A stretch of 64,000 nt of DNA, taken from Carya illinoinensis (Eukaryota > Streptophyta > Magnoliopsida > Fagales > Juglandaceae). A program made the translations under genes and the position numbers. Under the pieces are notes generated by a model. That model saw only the letters and a program-made list of their open reading frames with translations, searched no databases and was not told the DNA's origin. Below, one piece after another: positions 31,356 through 43,262 of the stretch (positions are counted from its first letter, which is position 1; each line of letters opens with the position of its first letter). The stretch lies in assembly GCF_018687715.1 (NCBI RefSeq), contig NC_056752.1, positions 6,057,501 to 6,121,500 on the forward strand, given 5' to 3'.

Positions 31356-34300
31356 AAGCACATCGGCCTCTCAGCAGCTCACACGCTTGGACTACAAATC
31401 ATCTTTGACCTGGCCATTTACACACTAAGACGTTGCAATTGCTCTGATCTTCTATCGAAACTACCCGGGCAATTAATATCTTTCACGCTTGACATCCTAT
31501 CTTAGATGGGTTAGATCTCTACCACTAGGGGGCTCCACAAACCTCAGCTTTCAGTTCTCACAGGTGATCTTAAAGACATCTAAATTCTAAGGTACTGTTG
31601 GATGATTTTGATTTTTGAGGGATATTAGCAATTATTGTTCATCAATAGTAGCCATCCATGCATCATTCCTCTTGATCTCATGCAGGAGATCCTGACAAAG
31701 AATCCAAACATCATCTAACTAGCTATCCTCTCATTTGCACAGAGGAAAAAGAAAAGAAAAGAACTCGTCCAATGATTAAAATTTCTTAAACTTGGTAGAT
31801 GCCTTACTTTGGGGGTAACAACGACAAGCTATAAAAACCTTACCCTGGCCAAATCTCTCAACCATTGCGTAGATCTTTAGTAAGCATTGCAATAGGCTGA
31901 GGCCTTGATCAGATTAGTACTTTTTTCTCTCTTTTCTAACTTGATCAGGACTGCTATTCTTACAGTACTAGACCGCGCTCCCTTATATTTTATTTTTCCT
32001 ACTTAAATATATACATAAAAAAATTTAAAGATGTGACACTCGACGTGCTGCCTCTTAACTTTTTTTTCTTAACTCTCTCTAGGGTTGATTATAAGAGATC
32101 CTCTTTGTTATAGAATATTTGATTTCAGCTATAGATATTGTTCTAAAAGTGAGCCCGGACTTTGAAGTCATAAAATATCAACTTATACCAAATGAGCTAT
32201 TATCTTGATGGTACCTGTTATGATCCAAAATCATTATATAGTTCAAAAGTCAGATTTTACTATTATAAATAATTTTAATTTATATCATGATTCGAATTTT
32301 TAATCTTGAAGTCATAAAATACTAACTTATAGCAAATGAGTTATTAGCTTGGTGGTGCCTCTTAACTTCTTGGACCATGTTATACATTCCTTTCGAATTT
32401 TTTTTTAAAAAAATTAAGATTCCTTGTGATAGAAAACGAACGGCGCAAAATAATCAAGAAGAAATATCAAGCGCTAGCTTTATGTTCTACAGCAGTGAAA
32501 ACATGCACCAGACGGGCATCTATCTTTTAACTTGTGCTGGTTGTTACCAAAAAAGTGGGGAAAAAAATGCCTTGTAGATGAAGACATAAATATAGGGTCC
32601 CAGTCACATGAGAGCACCAGTTCGATTTGTCCTTATGCTGATCAGCATTTTATTTTTTATTTTTTATTCAACAGTCATTGTCTATATAATTTTGAAACCT
32701 ACTCCATTGTTCTGGCTTTGGGGGTAGAAAACTTGCTCAAAATGCCACAACTCTCCCTGTTCAAACTGGACAAAGCCTTTTTCATTATAGCTATATTAAC
32801 AGTAGAATATTTATTAATGGACTTGCATTTAACGAAAAAATCATTCAATATAAATGGTAAAAAGTAAACAAATTAATGAGATTTGTTCCTTTATTTAAAT
32901 TTTACACCCATCTAATTAATTATTTTAAATTGAATATTTATAAGCCAAACTCTCAATTATTTAGAAGTCTTAGGTCAAAATGAAAGATAGCTATGCTAGA
33001 GAAAGCTAGGCACGCTCTCACACCAGGACCAGTGAAGGAGTACACAACTACTCCATATATGAAAGGTCCCTAGCTTGACTTCTTATGCGCATGCACTACA
33101 GAAGGATCACCAGTCATAGTCAGTAATGGCTGCAAAGGACTGTGGATCAGGAGGAAGGAAAAAGAAATATATGAAAAGAAGCTGATGATATTCATGAAGA
33201 TCAAAGCCGCATGCAGTGTTCTTTGGCTGGGCTTTCGCCACGTCTCAAAGAATCCCTGGTGCATGCATTGGTTGAGAAAGTTGTCAATCTCATATATGTT
33301 AGTTTAATTTAACATTGATCTTTGTTCCTATAATTTAATGGTTTAATTAATTACTCGGAAATTGTTGCCTAAAACACACAAATTAAAGATAGCATAGGGT
33401 ACTGTTTACTTAAGATAATATATATTAATAATTCATTTGGAAAGATCAGTTCAGGAGATTTGTATAATATTTATATACTTAGAACTGATCAGTCGATGAT
33501 CGATCGTAGTTATTCTTTTAATAAACAAGTAATAATTAATGCATGCATGCCTTTGTAGACATCTTGTTTCCTTATTTGCTATATATACAATTAAATTAAT
33601 AAACTCTTCAATGTCAGAAGAGAGAGAGGCAAAACGTGCATGCAACTACTGCAACACATGCTTAATTATTTATATTCTTAGATACATGCTTGAGTAGTCT
33701 AATTTTTTGGTAAGATGTTAGTTATTTTAATTATGCAAAATTAACTTGTGATGGGTGTTGTACCACATAGTCATGAAATGATCAACATTACTCCTCCTTT
33801 TTAGATTAGAGCAAACAGAAGAAGAATTTTACTTGATTCCTGCTAAGAACTTAATAAATTAAGAAGATCAGATACCTTTTAGTACAATTCTTGACGTTTC
33901 TTTACACAGATGAGTTGAGATGAGATGAGATGAGATAGCTTGTGAAAACAATTAAACTGTTTCCCAACTTCTTAGAATTTTTCGTGCACTGTTTAATATT
34001 ATGTTTTTATTTTGGTTAACCACGAATATCATTAAATTATTAAAGGGTTCAATATTGTTATGCACAATGGTATGACCTATTACTAAACATAGCTTCAACG
34101 TATTGTTCATAAAAAGGACACCACCGTTAAAACCAACGTTTTGATGCCAAACAGAATTAGAATTATTATTCATTTTTTAAGACGAATTTTTTTCATCTGA
34201 AAAATGTTATTTCTACTTTTGAGAATTCTTTACTACGAAAATTACTTTTTTAGGATGATACCTCTTTTTCTTAACAAAATTATTTTTGCTGCAATTTGGT

Positions 34301-35199
34301 AATAGAAGTGGGAAAGAAAAGTTCTTAACTGTTATCAAGATTGAAACAATACCTCAGTTCAAATAATTAATTATTTGAAGTATAAAGTCCACAAACCTCA
34401 ATAATTTTAATTTGAGTAATGTTAAAAAGACTTTTTCCACATTTTTATATTAAGGAATATATAGCATTTTTTTATTTTTATTTTTGTAAAATAGTCATAG
34501 TACTCTTCAATTTTTTCTTTTCAAATATTTTTCATTTTATCTATCAACTTATTGAATCAGCATGTGAAATCATTATATTTTTAATTATTTATATTTTGTA
34601 ATACATCACATGTGGCCAAACTCCTAGCAAACCTCTTCAATAAATAAGCCAAACATGTAAATATTTATTCAAATAAGATAGAGCACAGAATCAGAATTTA
34701 AACACATGAACACTTAGTTCTGATATTAGATAAAATACTATTTTTTGTAAAATTTAAAGGCGGCGATTTAGGGTTGTTTGGGAACACAATTGTTCTAATA
34801 CATTTTTAAACTTATTCGCTACTATTTATAAAATATTTCACTATTATTAATTATATTTTGAGATATTGCTTGAGCCCTTAATCATTTAAGTTGCCTTTAG
34901 ATGTTAAGTTGAGCTGAGTTGAGTTCTTTATGAATAGTATTGAATTGAGTAGGTAAAGTGAGTTATGTGGGGCTATCTAAAGTGAGTTTAGAAGTTTTTG
35001 GATGTTAAGATGAGTTTAGTACTATTTATAAAAAATTAAAAAATATTGTAAATTTCACGTATAAGGAAGTTTTGATTTGAAATGAGTTTAATAATTTAAG
35101 AGTTGGATATTTAAATGTTAGATTCAGTTTAAAATTAGATTATATTAATTTGATCTCAATTAAATCTTATAATCAAGGAAAAGTCTTGTTACAAGCAGA

Positions 35200-35488
35200 T
35201 TGCGTACCCTCCTGCGCACCAATGCTGACATGTCAAATAAAGCGGTGCGTTTCATTTCATTTTTCGAGTTGCTGCTGAGCGTCGTCCGAAGGGAAGCGAA
35301 TATCATCTTGCGTCTGGAGCGGGAAATAAAAAGTCAGACGTGCATTCTCTCCAACTCAAAATCATCGCCATCGACAGCTCCTCCCCCATCTATAATCAGT
35401 AACCCCTCCCCCCATCTGAGGCAGAAAGCCCAGTAGATAAAGATTTGGCAAGGAGCGAGCGTGCATCTCAAGTCAGCTTCCTGAAGGT
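35200..35488 (+). other. Exon-like segment next to the left end of the TIR element
   Basis: This GC-richer stretch contrasts with surrounding AT-rich DNA and ends at a good splice donor context (CCTGAAG/GTAAATT, 35481-35493). The frame is open at 35200-35436 without a recognisable domain. It could be a captured untranslated exon or an element-derived leader. Confidence 0.35.
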
Positions 35489-37208
35489 AAATTTCTTGAC
35501 TTGTGATTTTCTTTTTCATTTTTTGGTTCTTTGGTTTTGATAATCTCCAATGGGTTTTTCTTATTTTGAAAATTTTACCGTGTTTCTCTGGGTCGATCAT
35601 TTTCTTCTGATAGGATTTATCCTGGATTTCAATGCTATGTATTTTTCCACAAGTCGGTCTCTTCTGATAGGATGTGGTGTCATTCCTAGCAACGAAAGGA
35701 AGAATTTTTGGTTAAATTGAAGGGAAAGTCGAAAAAAGTTGAAATTTGGACGGCAAAAAGTTCTCGTATTTTTCCTTTTGATCTATAAATTTTGCACCGA
35801 TTGTTGGTTTGTAGAAAGAGGGAAATAAGAAGACATTGGTGCAGGCAGATCCATTTGGATACCGAATTTTGGATGAGACCGGCCTCCGTTTGGCGACGCT
35901 CCAGTCTTACATTTGTTGATTGGATTTAACCTTACAAAACAAGGAACTGATTCATACAAAAAATGGAATCGTCATATTCATAAATAGAAAAGAGAGATAA
36001 TAAAAGAAAAGAAATTTTTTTCTATTCATTTTATTTGTACATTTGATATATTTTTATGTTTCCAAAAAAGGATAGTTGTTTTTTGAAATAAGAATTTTGG
36101 AGGCATGGGGATGACCACTCTTTTATCCATCTGATATATTCCATTCTGAAATTATCAAAATATCAAGTGTATCACTTCGTATGGACTCTGACATATACTT
36201 AACTTGTACTCCTGAATATAGTTTTAAGTAGCTACAACCTCGTTTGCATACCTCTTGTGCACATTTTTGTTTGTGCCAAAACTTTACATCTCTTTCCACT
36301 TCCTCAAATTTTTGTTTGATTTTTTTTTTTTTTTCCATATAATGTTTATCTAGCATGGATTTGGACTGAGATATGATCTGAAATAGGTGTGATACATTTT
36401 TCCAATAAATTTGGTGTGGATTATTGCTTGAAATGGGTGGACTGAGATAGATGTTTGTTGGTGGTTCTGGGTGGATTATGTATTGTTTGTGATAAGGGAA
36501 TTAATGAACAGTGAGGGAAGTATTCGGTAAAGAAATAACATGTTATGCAAGGAAGGTGTTTGACAAATTTCCTTAAAGACTATACCTGTCACCATAAATT
36601 CACTCAAAGCTCCCTCTATCCCTACCCAAATTGTATGTTGTTGAGAGCTTCCTCTCTTTGCCTAATTCCCTATATTAGCCAATGTTAATTTTCTTGTTGA
36701 GAGAATTAATAATTCAAATTAATAATGCACAAAAAGAGTAGTTCTTAAAATTTTTGGAGATGACTGATTACAAAAGTTTGCTGCTTATCCATTAATTTCC
36801 TCAAATAAATGAAACCAATCACCAATCAAGTCTCCCTTACAACCCCATTTACCAACTTTTGACGCACTGCAGCTTGAAACTGGAAACTTGAGCCAACAGA
36901 AAGGCATTTTAGGATGAAAGTTCATGGAAAATGCTTAAGAATGCATGATATCTTCTATGTTTCTTGAGATCTATCTTCCAAACATTTTATTTGCAGTTCT
37001 TGACCCGAAACTTGTGTTTGCTGCTTCTTTATGTTATGATGTTATGAAAGGCGAAGGTCACCCATTTCAGCTCTCATTTATATGCAATAAAATAATAACA
37101 TTGCCGTTTGCAAACTGATTTTAGAGAAGTCTTTTGAATAGACCTCAGAAATATGAGCATTGATGGGTGTGAAGAGACCAGGCGGCAGGCATATGCACAA
37201 AGGAAGAG

Positions 37209-37318
37209 TACATCTCCAAGCTGTGCAAGTGCCAAGGTAGAAATGAACTCTAAATTCCTTGAAAGCGTCCAAGCTGTGCAAGTGCATCTCCAAGCTGTCC
37301 AAGCTGTGCAAGTGCCAA
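37209..37318. repeat. Short tandem repeat of CCAAGCTGTGCAAGTGC
   Basis: The word CCAAGCTGTGCAAGTGC occurs three times, at about 37214, 37269 and 37298, with CATCTCCAAGCTGT partial units between. The spacing is irregular. It lies inside the TIR element. Confidence 0.7.
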
Positions 37319-38632
37319 AGGATACATTATAAACATGTAAAGAAAGAACAAGCTGTAATCATTAAGTCATTTTTTATAATGTTTAGAGCACTTTTTGTAA
37401 GTTTTATGTAAACTTTGTGGTGGCAACAATCTAGTTTTATACAACCTGACTTTTTTTGTATCTTTTGTATCTCATGTAAACTTTTGAACAAACATCTTTC
37501 CTAGGTGAAGGAGACCTTAATGCAGGTTGTTGCTTCGTCTTCATTACCTGATGTAATTTTCTTATGAATGTACTTATCAAATAATGTCATTCAATATTGA
37601 TGATTAAAATCTCATTAACTACACAACATAAAAAATATAAAATTGATTTCCTCATCATAAATAATGAGTTAAGCACTTGAGATAGATCCGATAAAAAAAA
37701 TAAGGCTTGATCCACATCAGAACTTTATCTGCCTGCAAAAAACCAGCACTTGAACAAGTCCTAACTCTTTAATAGTAAATCCCAGTACGACGTTTTGGAC
37801 ATGGATTGATATAGATCACTAATGCAACAAGTCAATGAAGTTTCTAGCAGCTAAAGAAGTTAATTAGGACGCAAGTGAAGTTACAACAGCTTTCAAGTGA
37901 CCGAATAATCAACAAGCTATGAAAATTAAACAAAGGTAAAGAAGGATCTTATAGGGCTGTAAAATTTGAGCAAATACAAAATAAAAAACTTAATTTTTTT
38001 CTCTTATCCACAATAATTACAAGTCCCACAATAAGTTACATAAACTCCACAATATACATCCTTCTTCATTGTAACAAACTTCACCATCTAACTCCACAAA
38101 ACTCATCCATAATGCAAAAGCTTCACCATCTAACTCCAATGATCATTCACTGTAACATAAAAAAAAAAAAAAAATCAATTAATACATATATCATTGTAAC
38201 ATAAAAATGTAATCAATACAAAATTATATTCATGTCTCATACTACACTGATCATATCATTTAGGTGCTGATCACCCATCATTGACTGAAAAATTAAGGAT
38301 ATATAATTACTGCATATCTTCTTCTATATAGAAATATCTACTAAAGAATCAAGTGGCCTCATTTACTTTAATTTTGTATTCATGCTGCATACTCTTTTTT
38401 TTATTATTAAAAAAAATAAAAGAAAAACCCGAAACAAAGCCCTTTTTTTTCCTTATCTTCATTAACCAAAAACTACCACAAATAAACAAAGCCAAAGCCT
38501 ATATATTAATAAATGGCCTTGTATAAGATGTGCATATTTCAGTCATCATGCATGGATGGCTGGAAAATAGAATGGAAAATAAATTTATGTAGTCGCATCA
38601 AAACAGTATAGATCTAGATGGTGAGTTCACCG

Positions 38633-39222
38633 CTAGCTAGCATACAATTCCACCACAGGACAACCATCAATTAGATTTTGGATTATTTGATCATTTACAG
38701 GAATTGTGTCAAATACCAACTTTTTCAAATTGGGTAAGTTGATATCTCCAGAATTAAATAACTTCAAGTTGCATCCATATAACCACAACTCGGTTATGGA
38801 TTTTGAAACTAGAACACTTTGATGCAAGCTATAGTGAGGAAAATACCCTGATTCAATGTAAAGGTTCAACTCTTTGACATTAAGCTCGATCACATAGCCA
38901 ATGCAACTGTTCACAAGAGCCAAGAGTTCTTGTTGATGTAAGGTTTGTAAAGTTCAAACTTTTGTATATATAGCTCTTGCCTATGGCGGCTGAGTAAAAT
39001 TCTCTCAACAAAATAATATAATTCCTTGATTTTTTGTTGCTTGGGTTCTACGATATGAAACAATTCTCTGTCAAATTTCAGAAATGGGAATGAAATCCAG
39101 GCCATGTTCCATGTCTTGGACACTAGACTACATTGAGCTATTTGCTTAAAAGGAATGAATGAGAGAATGTGCTGCAGAATAGGTTTGGGCAATGTGGATA
39201 TTCTGTCAAGTTCCTGCTCCAT
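38633..39222 (-). pseudogene. F-box/LRR-type gene fragment, frameshifted, within the TIR element
   Basis: The first frame (from ATG 39222) encodes a plant F-box: RISTLPKPILQHILSFIPF, then QCSLVSKTWNMAWISFPFLKFD, the SCF adaptor-binding fold. The downstream part is in another frame: ALVNSCIGYVIELNVKELNL, then LPNLKKLVFD, the start of a leucine-rich region as in F-box/FBD/LRR proteins. The switch is near 38925-38945, consistent with a single-base indel or a missed very short intron. It ends at TAG 38633-38635 after about 195 residues, far short of the 400 or so usual in the family. It is probably a captured, dying copy of a host F-box gene. Confidence 0.75.
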
Positions 39223-40238
39223 TATGATAATTTATAACAACATTTGCATTCCTGCACAAGCACTTGGAGAACAGGACCATGAACAAGCAGCAAGAACAGT
39301 ACACAGTTTTGTGAAATTCTCAAAATGGTGGCGCCACAAAACCCAAAAGAAATTTGCTTCTATGTGAAGGATAACCTAACAAACATTTCTTATTGGTTCT
39401 AGTTTTATTAATTTCTAAACACTTTTAACTGTATGTCATCTTGCAGATCATTGCACCTACTGATCTTCTGGATCCTCTTCGAGAATGTCATGTCACTTAG
39501 TTTACATCCTTAAGCTAATTTTGTATCGATCTAAACATTGCCTAGTGTAACTCCACCACATGAAAATCAAACCACCGTAGAATAGAAGTTAAATAGGCAA
39601 TATCAGTTAAAATAAATCAATTACTGAGTAAAAGAGCGATTTACATTCACACTATTTAATTACCAAAAAACATGGACCAAATTCGATGAAAGAAAACTCA
39701 GTCGTTTATTCCAAACACAACTCTGGTTATATTATACTTTACTCGCCTCAAAGTTGAAAAGGAAAAAATTACTGATTTTAACCTAGGCAACCTAATCTCT
39801 GATCAACAATATATGCTTTTTAAGTAAAAAGCGGATAAAGCAGCAGCAGCTGGACCTTACCTGTTTGAAGATTAAGTTGGAGCTAAGAGGGCTCTTCTTT
39901 ATTCTCTGATGAGCAGGAGCAGATGGCCGATACGAGAGTTTCGCCGCACTGACGCCCGTTCCCCGATCATGACCGTTTGCAATCTTCTCACCTCCGTCGT
40001 TTATGTTAGTCGTAGCGAAGTGGTTGTATGGAGGAAGTGGTCACATAGAGGAGGTGTCGCGCGGATGAGCTAGACGCCATGGATGGGAGAGAAAATGGCA
40101 GAAGCTTGGGCAAATTTTTGCTTCTTATTTCGTTTCCCTCGTTGTTTATTTTTTTAAAATAATTTAGCTCGCCATGTCAGCAATGGTGCGCAAATTCATC
40201 CGCCGTCTGCTTGCATGTAGAAGAACTCTATAATCAAA

Positions 40239-40908
40239 TAGGATTGCAAAAGGCTAATGGAAGTCAGTCTCTCGTTTTAAAATGGTAGCTAGATAGCGTG
40301 TTCTAGGGTTCTCATTTAAGAAGAGTACGGCAGACTCTCGATCGTGAGAACCCTCATCAAACGACAAAAGACAAATTAACGTACGACAAGAGAGATATTT
40401 CCACCATACTTTTAACTTTTACTTTACTGATAATGATCTAAAACATACGGTACTTTATACCTCACTTGTTGTTTGAGCTACGTATGTTTTCACAATTTAA
40501 GTTTTTTTTTTTTTTTTTTTTTTTTGGGTGGAGCTATATGCCAAAATACATATGCATATTATAAAGAAATTAAGCTTTGGTTAATTACTTTGGATTTTAG
40601 GAATGGTAATGTTCATTTCTATTCCTAATTTTGTTTGGTGGCATCACCTAAGATTTTCACGTGAACTAATTCAACAAATACCCAATCCCTAGAAAGTAGA
40701 AACTTAAAAAAAAAAAAAAAAAACTATAAATTTTTTTGGTGGACGGGTGTCAATAATTTTATAAAAATAAACTTATAAATTGATGTCTGCCGTGTGACTT
40801 CTTGTGTTCAGTTATATCTATTTTACAATGAAAGTAACTTTATAATTTGATACACTATATCAAACCACATCGATAAATAAGTTTACTTTGGTGAAAGTCA
40901 TTTGTGAC
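40239..40908. other. Spacer between TIR element and CACTA fragment
   Basis: It holds a 25-T tract at 40501-40525 and an A tract near 40707-40723. A foldback repeat at about 40745-40895 is shared with 52270-52405 (TAAACTTATAAATTGATG versus TAAACTCACAAATTGATG). Confidence 0.5.
40745..40895. repeat. Foldback MITE, copy a
   Basis: AATAAACTTATAAATTGATG near the left end and CATCGATAAATAAGTTTACTT near the right are roughly inverted. The internal words ATTTTACAATGAAAGTAAC are shared with the copy at 52270-52405. Confidence 0.5.
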
Positions 40909-41880
40909 CACTACATACAAAAGATTGGGTTTTTTGAGACAAATCATTTTATCTCAACAAACTCAAATTTCGTCCCAAAATGTTTGTGGAGACGATAAAA
41001 TTTCATCTCCAATTTGTCTCGGAAAGCCTATCTCATAAGGTTTTTGGAATTTCATCTCAAAAAATCTTTTTTAGAGATGAAATCTGACTAAATTAGTCGA
41101 AACCGTTCAAATGATTTTTTTTTAATTTTTTTTTTATTGGAGACTAATCATTTTCATCTTAAAATATAGTTTGAATGGAACCTAATTCATTTGAACTGAC
41201 ACGTACCATTTGAACTATAAGAAATTTTGATTCGAACTAATGACCATATTTGATCTTGTTTAAACAGACTAAATGTTCGAACAAATTTTATGAATTTGAA
41301 CAAATCAATTTTTCTAATGACTTGTGTTCGAACATAAATTCTGTTAGTTTGAACGGATTTTATATTTTGAAAAATTATGTTTGTTTGAATGAGGTTTTTT
41401 ATATTAATATTGTTCGAACAAAAATTTTATAGTTTGAATGGATTTACGGACTGTATTTCTCGAATGTCGTTCGAATGGGTATTTTTTGTTCAAATGGGTA
41501 TTTTTTTTATTCGAATGGGTATTTTTTGTTCGGATAAATTTATAAATGGTAATTTACAATTCGAACAAGTTATTTACAGTTTGAATGATAGTAATCATAC
41601 ATAACTATATTCAATTAAAAATATCATACTAATATTATATAAATTGTAATCCAAACATCACAATTGTTCAAATGTGTTGGAACATCGTAATAGAAATAAA
41701 ATATTTAAAGCAAAAATAAATGTTAAGGTTGTGGCGGTGGCATAGAATTTTGGAACAACATTGATTGCCACGGTACAAATAATTTTTGGTTATTTAACTC
41801 TAGTCTCTTCTGCATGTTCTCTTGTAATCTCGCTTCTAAATTCATTTATTGATCTAATCGGGTCAGCAACAATTTTTCCT
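40909..41880 (-). mobile_element. CACTA element left-end fragment
   Basis: It begins CACTACATACAAAAGATTG and continues with a subterminal region rich in GAGACAAAT/ATTTCATCTC words, then many TTCGAAC/GTTTGAA words from 41170 to 41590. At 41700-41870 the minus strand can be read as NLEARLQENMQKRLELNNQK and a Pro-rich end, resembling the coiled-coil C-terminus of an En/Spm-associated protein. No matching right end is seen before 42160, so this is a truncated copy. Confidence 0.6.
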
Positions 41881-42881
41881 TGGACCTCAATCTTTTAAAT
41901 TTGTTTTTTTTTTTTTAAATAGAAATTCAATTTAAGGAATGAGTAGTACTATATATATATATATACCGATTCCTAATCATAAAAATCTAACCAAATTACT
42001 ATGGAATATTTCAGGTACCCATTTTTCGTATCAATTATACCAAATAAATTATTTATTTATTTATTTATTTTTAATAGGTCAGTATAAATATTGAAATGAA
42101 GAGCTATAAACCCCAAAATTGGCTACCACTTCCACAATTAGCTAGAGTGACCTATATATCACTACAACAAAAAGCATTTTTTGGGACGAAAATTTTTATC
42201 CCAAAATATATAGATTTCGTTCCGAAAGATTTTTTGGGATGAAAAAATTTCGTCCCAAGGTCGTCCCAACATCACTGTCCCAGAAGATATATTGGGACGA
42301 AAATCACAATTTCGTCCCAAAATATATCTTTTGGAACGATTTTGAAATTGACCGTTCGATACCGTTCGAACGATGACCTTTTTTGTCACGGTTAAAATTC
42401 GTTCCAGAATAGCGTTCGAATGCTTCTCAGTTACCGTTCGAACGTTAATGTATCTTTTGAACGGTTATCAAGATACGTTCAAACGATCAATAGAATTACG
42501 TTCGAACGTTAAAGGAACAGATTGAACGGTGCTGATCAACGTTCGAACGCTATGGTAATGACCTGCGTTTGAACGTTTTTTTGAGCATCTGGTATCGTTC
42601 GAACGGTTTGGTCATTAATGTTTGAACGGTACATTATCGTTTGAACGACCTACCCATTAATGTTCGAACGTGACACGGTCGTTCGAACGGATATGATTTT
42701 TATTAAAATCAATAATTATAAAAAAAATTAAATAGACATCCATAATATTTGAAAAACATAAATTAGGAACTGTTTAATTACTCACAAAAGTTTTATAATA
42801 AGTGCGAAGAAATAAATAACCATGATACTAGCATTATTCATACATAATTAGATAATGTCATAAGCTAGACTTAAAAAACCA

Positions 42882-43067
42882 TCAGTTGGTTGGAGGCCTG
42901 TACTGTTGCATTTGGAGTTGCATATCTCTCCTGAACTCTGCTTGTTCTTCTTCATGTTGTTTGAGGCGCATTTCCATGTCTCCTTGTCTCGCCAATTGAG
43001 CCTCTAACTCTTGTTGTTTTGCAACCAATTCTTCAATATAACATGTATCAAACAAACAATGCAACAT
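42882..43067 (-). pseudogene. Coiled-coil remnant of an En/Spm-type transposon protein
   Basis: The minus-strand frame gives EELVAKQQELEAQLARQGD then EMRLKQHEEEQAEFRRDMQ and ends QQYRPPTN. Glu/Gln-rich coiled coils ending in a Pro-rich tail are typical of the C-terminus of CACTA second proteins. The rest of the protein is absent. The neighbouring fragment at 41700-41870 has a similar ending. Confidence 0.5.
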
Positions 43068-43134
43068 ATGTTAATTAAGTATTTATATTATTAAATAATT
43101 AGATAGTTGTTTTATATCTTTCAAAATATTTTAT

Positions 43135-43262
43135 TAATTATAACTATTTGTATTTTAATTAACATTTTAGTTAATAATTATAACTATTTGTATTGTAATT
43201 AACATTCTAGTTAATAATTATAACTATTTGTATTGTAATTAACATTCATTTTATTAATTATA
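43135..43262 (+). repeat. About 44-bp tandem repeat inside the CACTA element
   Basis: The unit TTAATAATTATAACTATTTG plus TATTGTAATTAACATT is present nearly three times in a row, with small differences (ATTTTAGT, ATTCTAGT, ATTCATTT at the unit ends). Confidence 0.75.

Larger units (their letters stand above)
30236..35168. other. Gene-poor AT-rich intergenic region
   Basis: No host gene is supported. It contains a GTTTGGTTCAG-type AT-rich repeat at about 30370-30600, a MITE at 30873-31355, a GATGAG repeat run at 33911-33940 and another low-complexity family copy at about 34880-35120. A short minus-strand frame at 33070-33264 is discussed among the findings. The rest is simple AT-rich DNA. Confidence 0.5.
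35178..40229 (-). mobile_element. 5-kb terminal-inverted-repeat transposon carrying an F-box gene fragment
   Basis: The left end (TTGTTACAAGCAGA...TGCGCACCAATGCTGACATG) and the reverse complement of the right end (TTCTACATGCAAGCAGA...TGCGCACCATTGCTGACATG) are alike over about 55 bp. The flanks ATAATCAAG (35169-35177) and ATAATCAAA (40230-40238) agree at 8 of 9 bases, the size expected for a Mutator-like or hAT target duplication. The interior has exon-like GC-rich DNA next to both ends and a frameshifted F-box gene near the right, but no transposase. It is therefore non-autonomous, and Pack-MULE-like capture is a reasonable reading. Confidence 0.75.

Noticed and set aside
31360..31440. Translated motif resembling the class III peroxidase LSAAHTLG block
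   Set aside because: The match is limited to eight residues. The following residues lack peroxidase landmarks and stops follow, so it is treated as chance.
33614..33633. miR156-like sequence as a MIRNA gene
   Set aside because: Only about 15 of 20 positions agree and no complementary arm is visible within 200 bp on either side, so no precursor can be supported.
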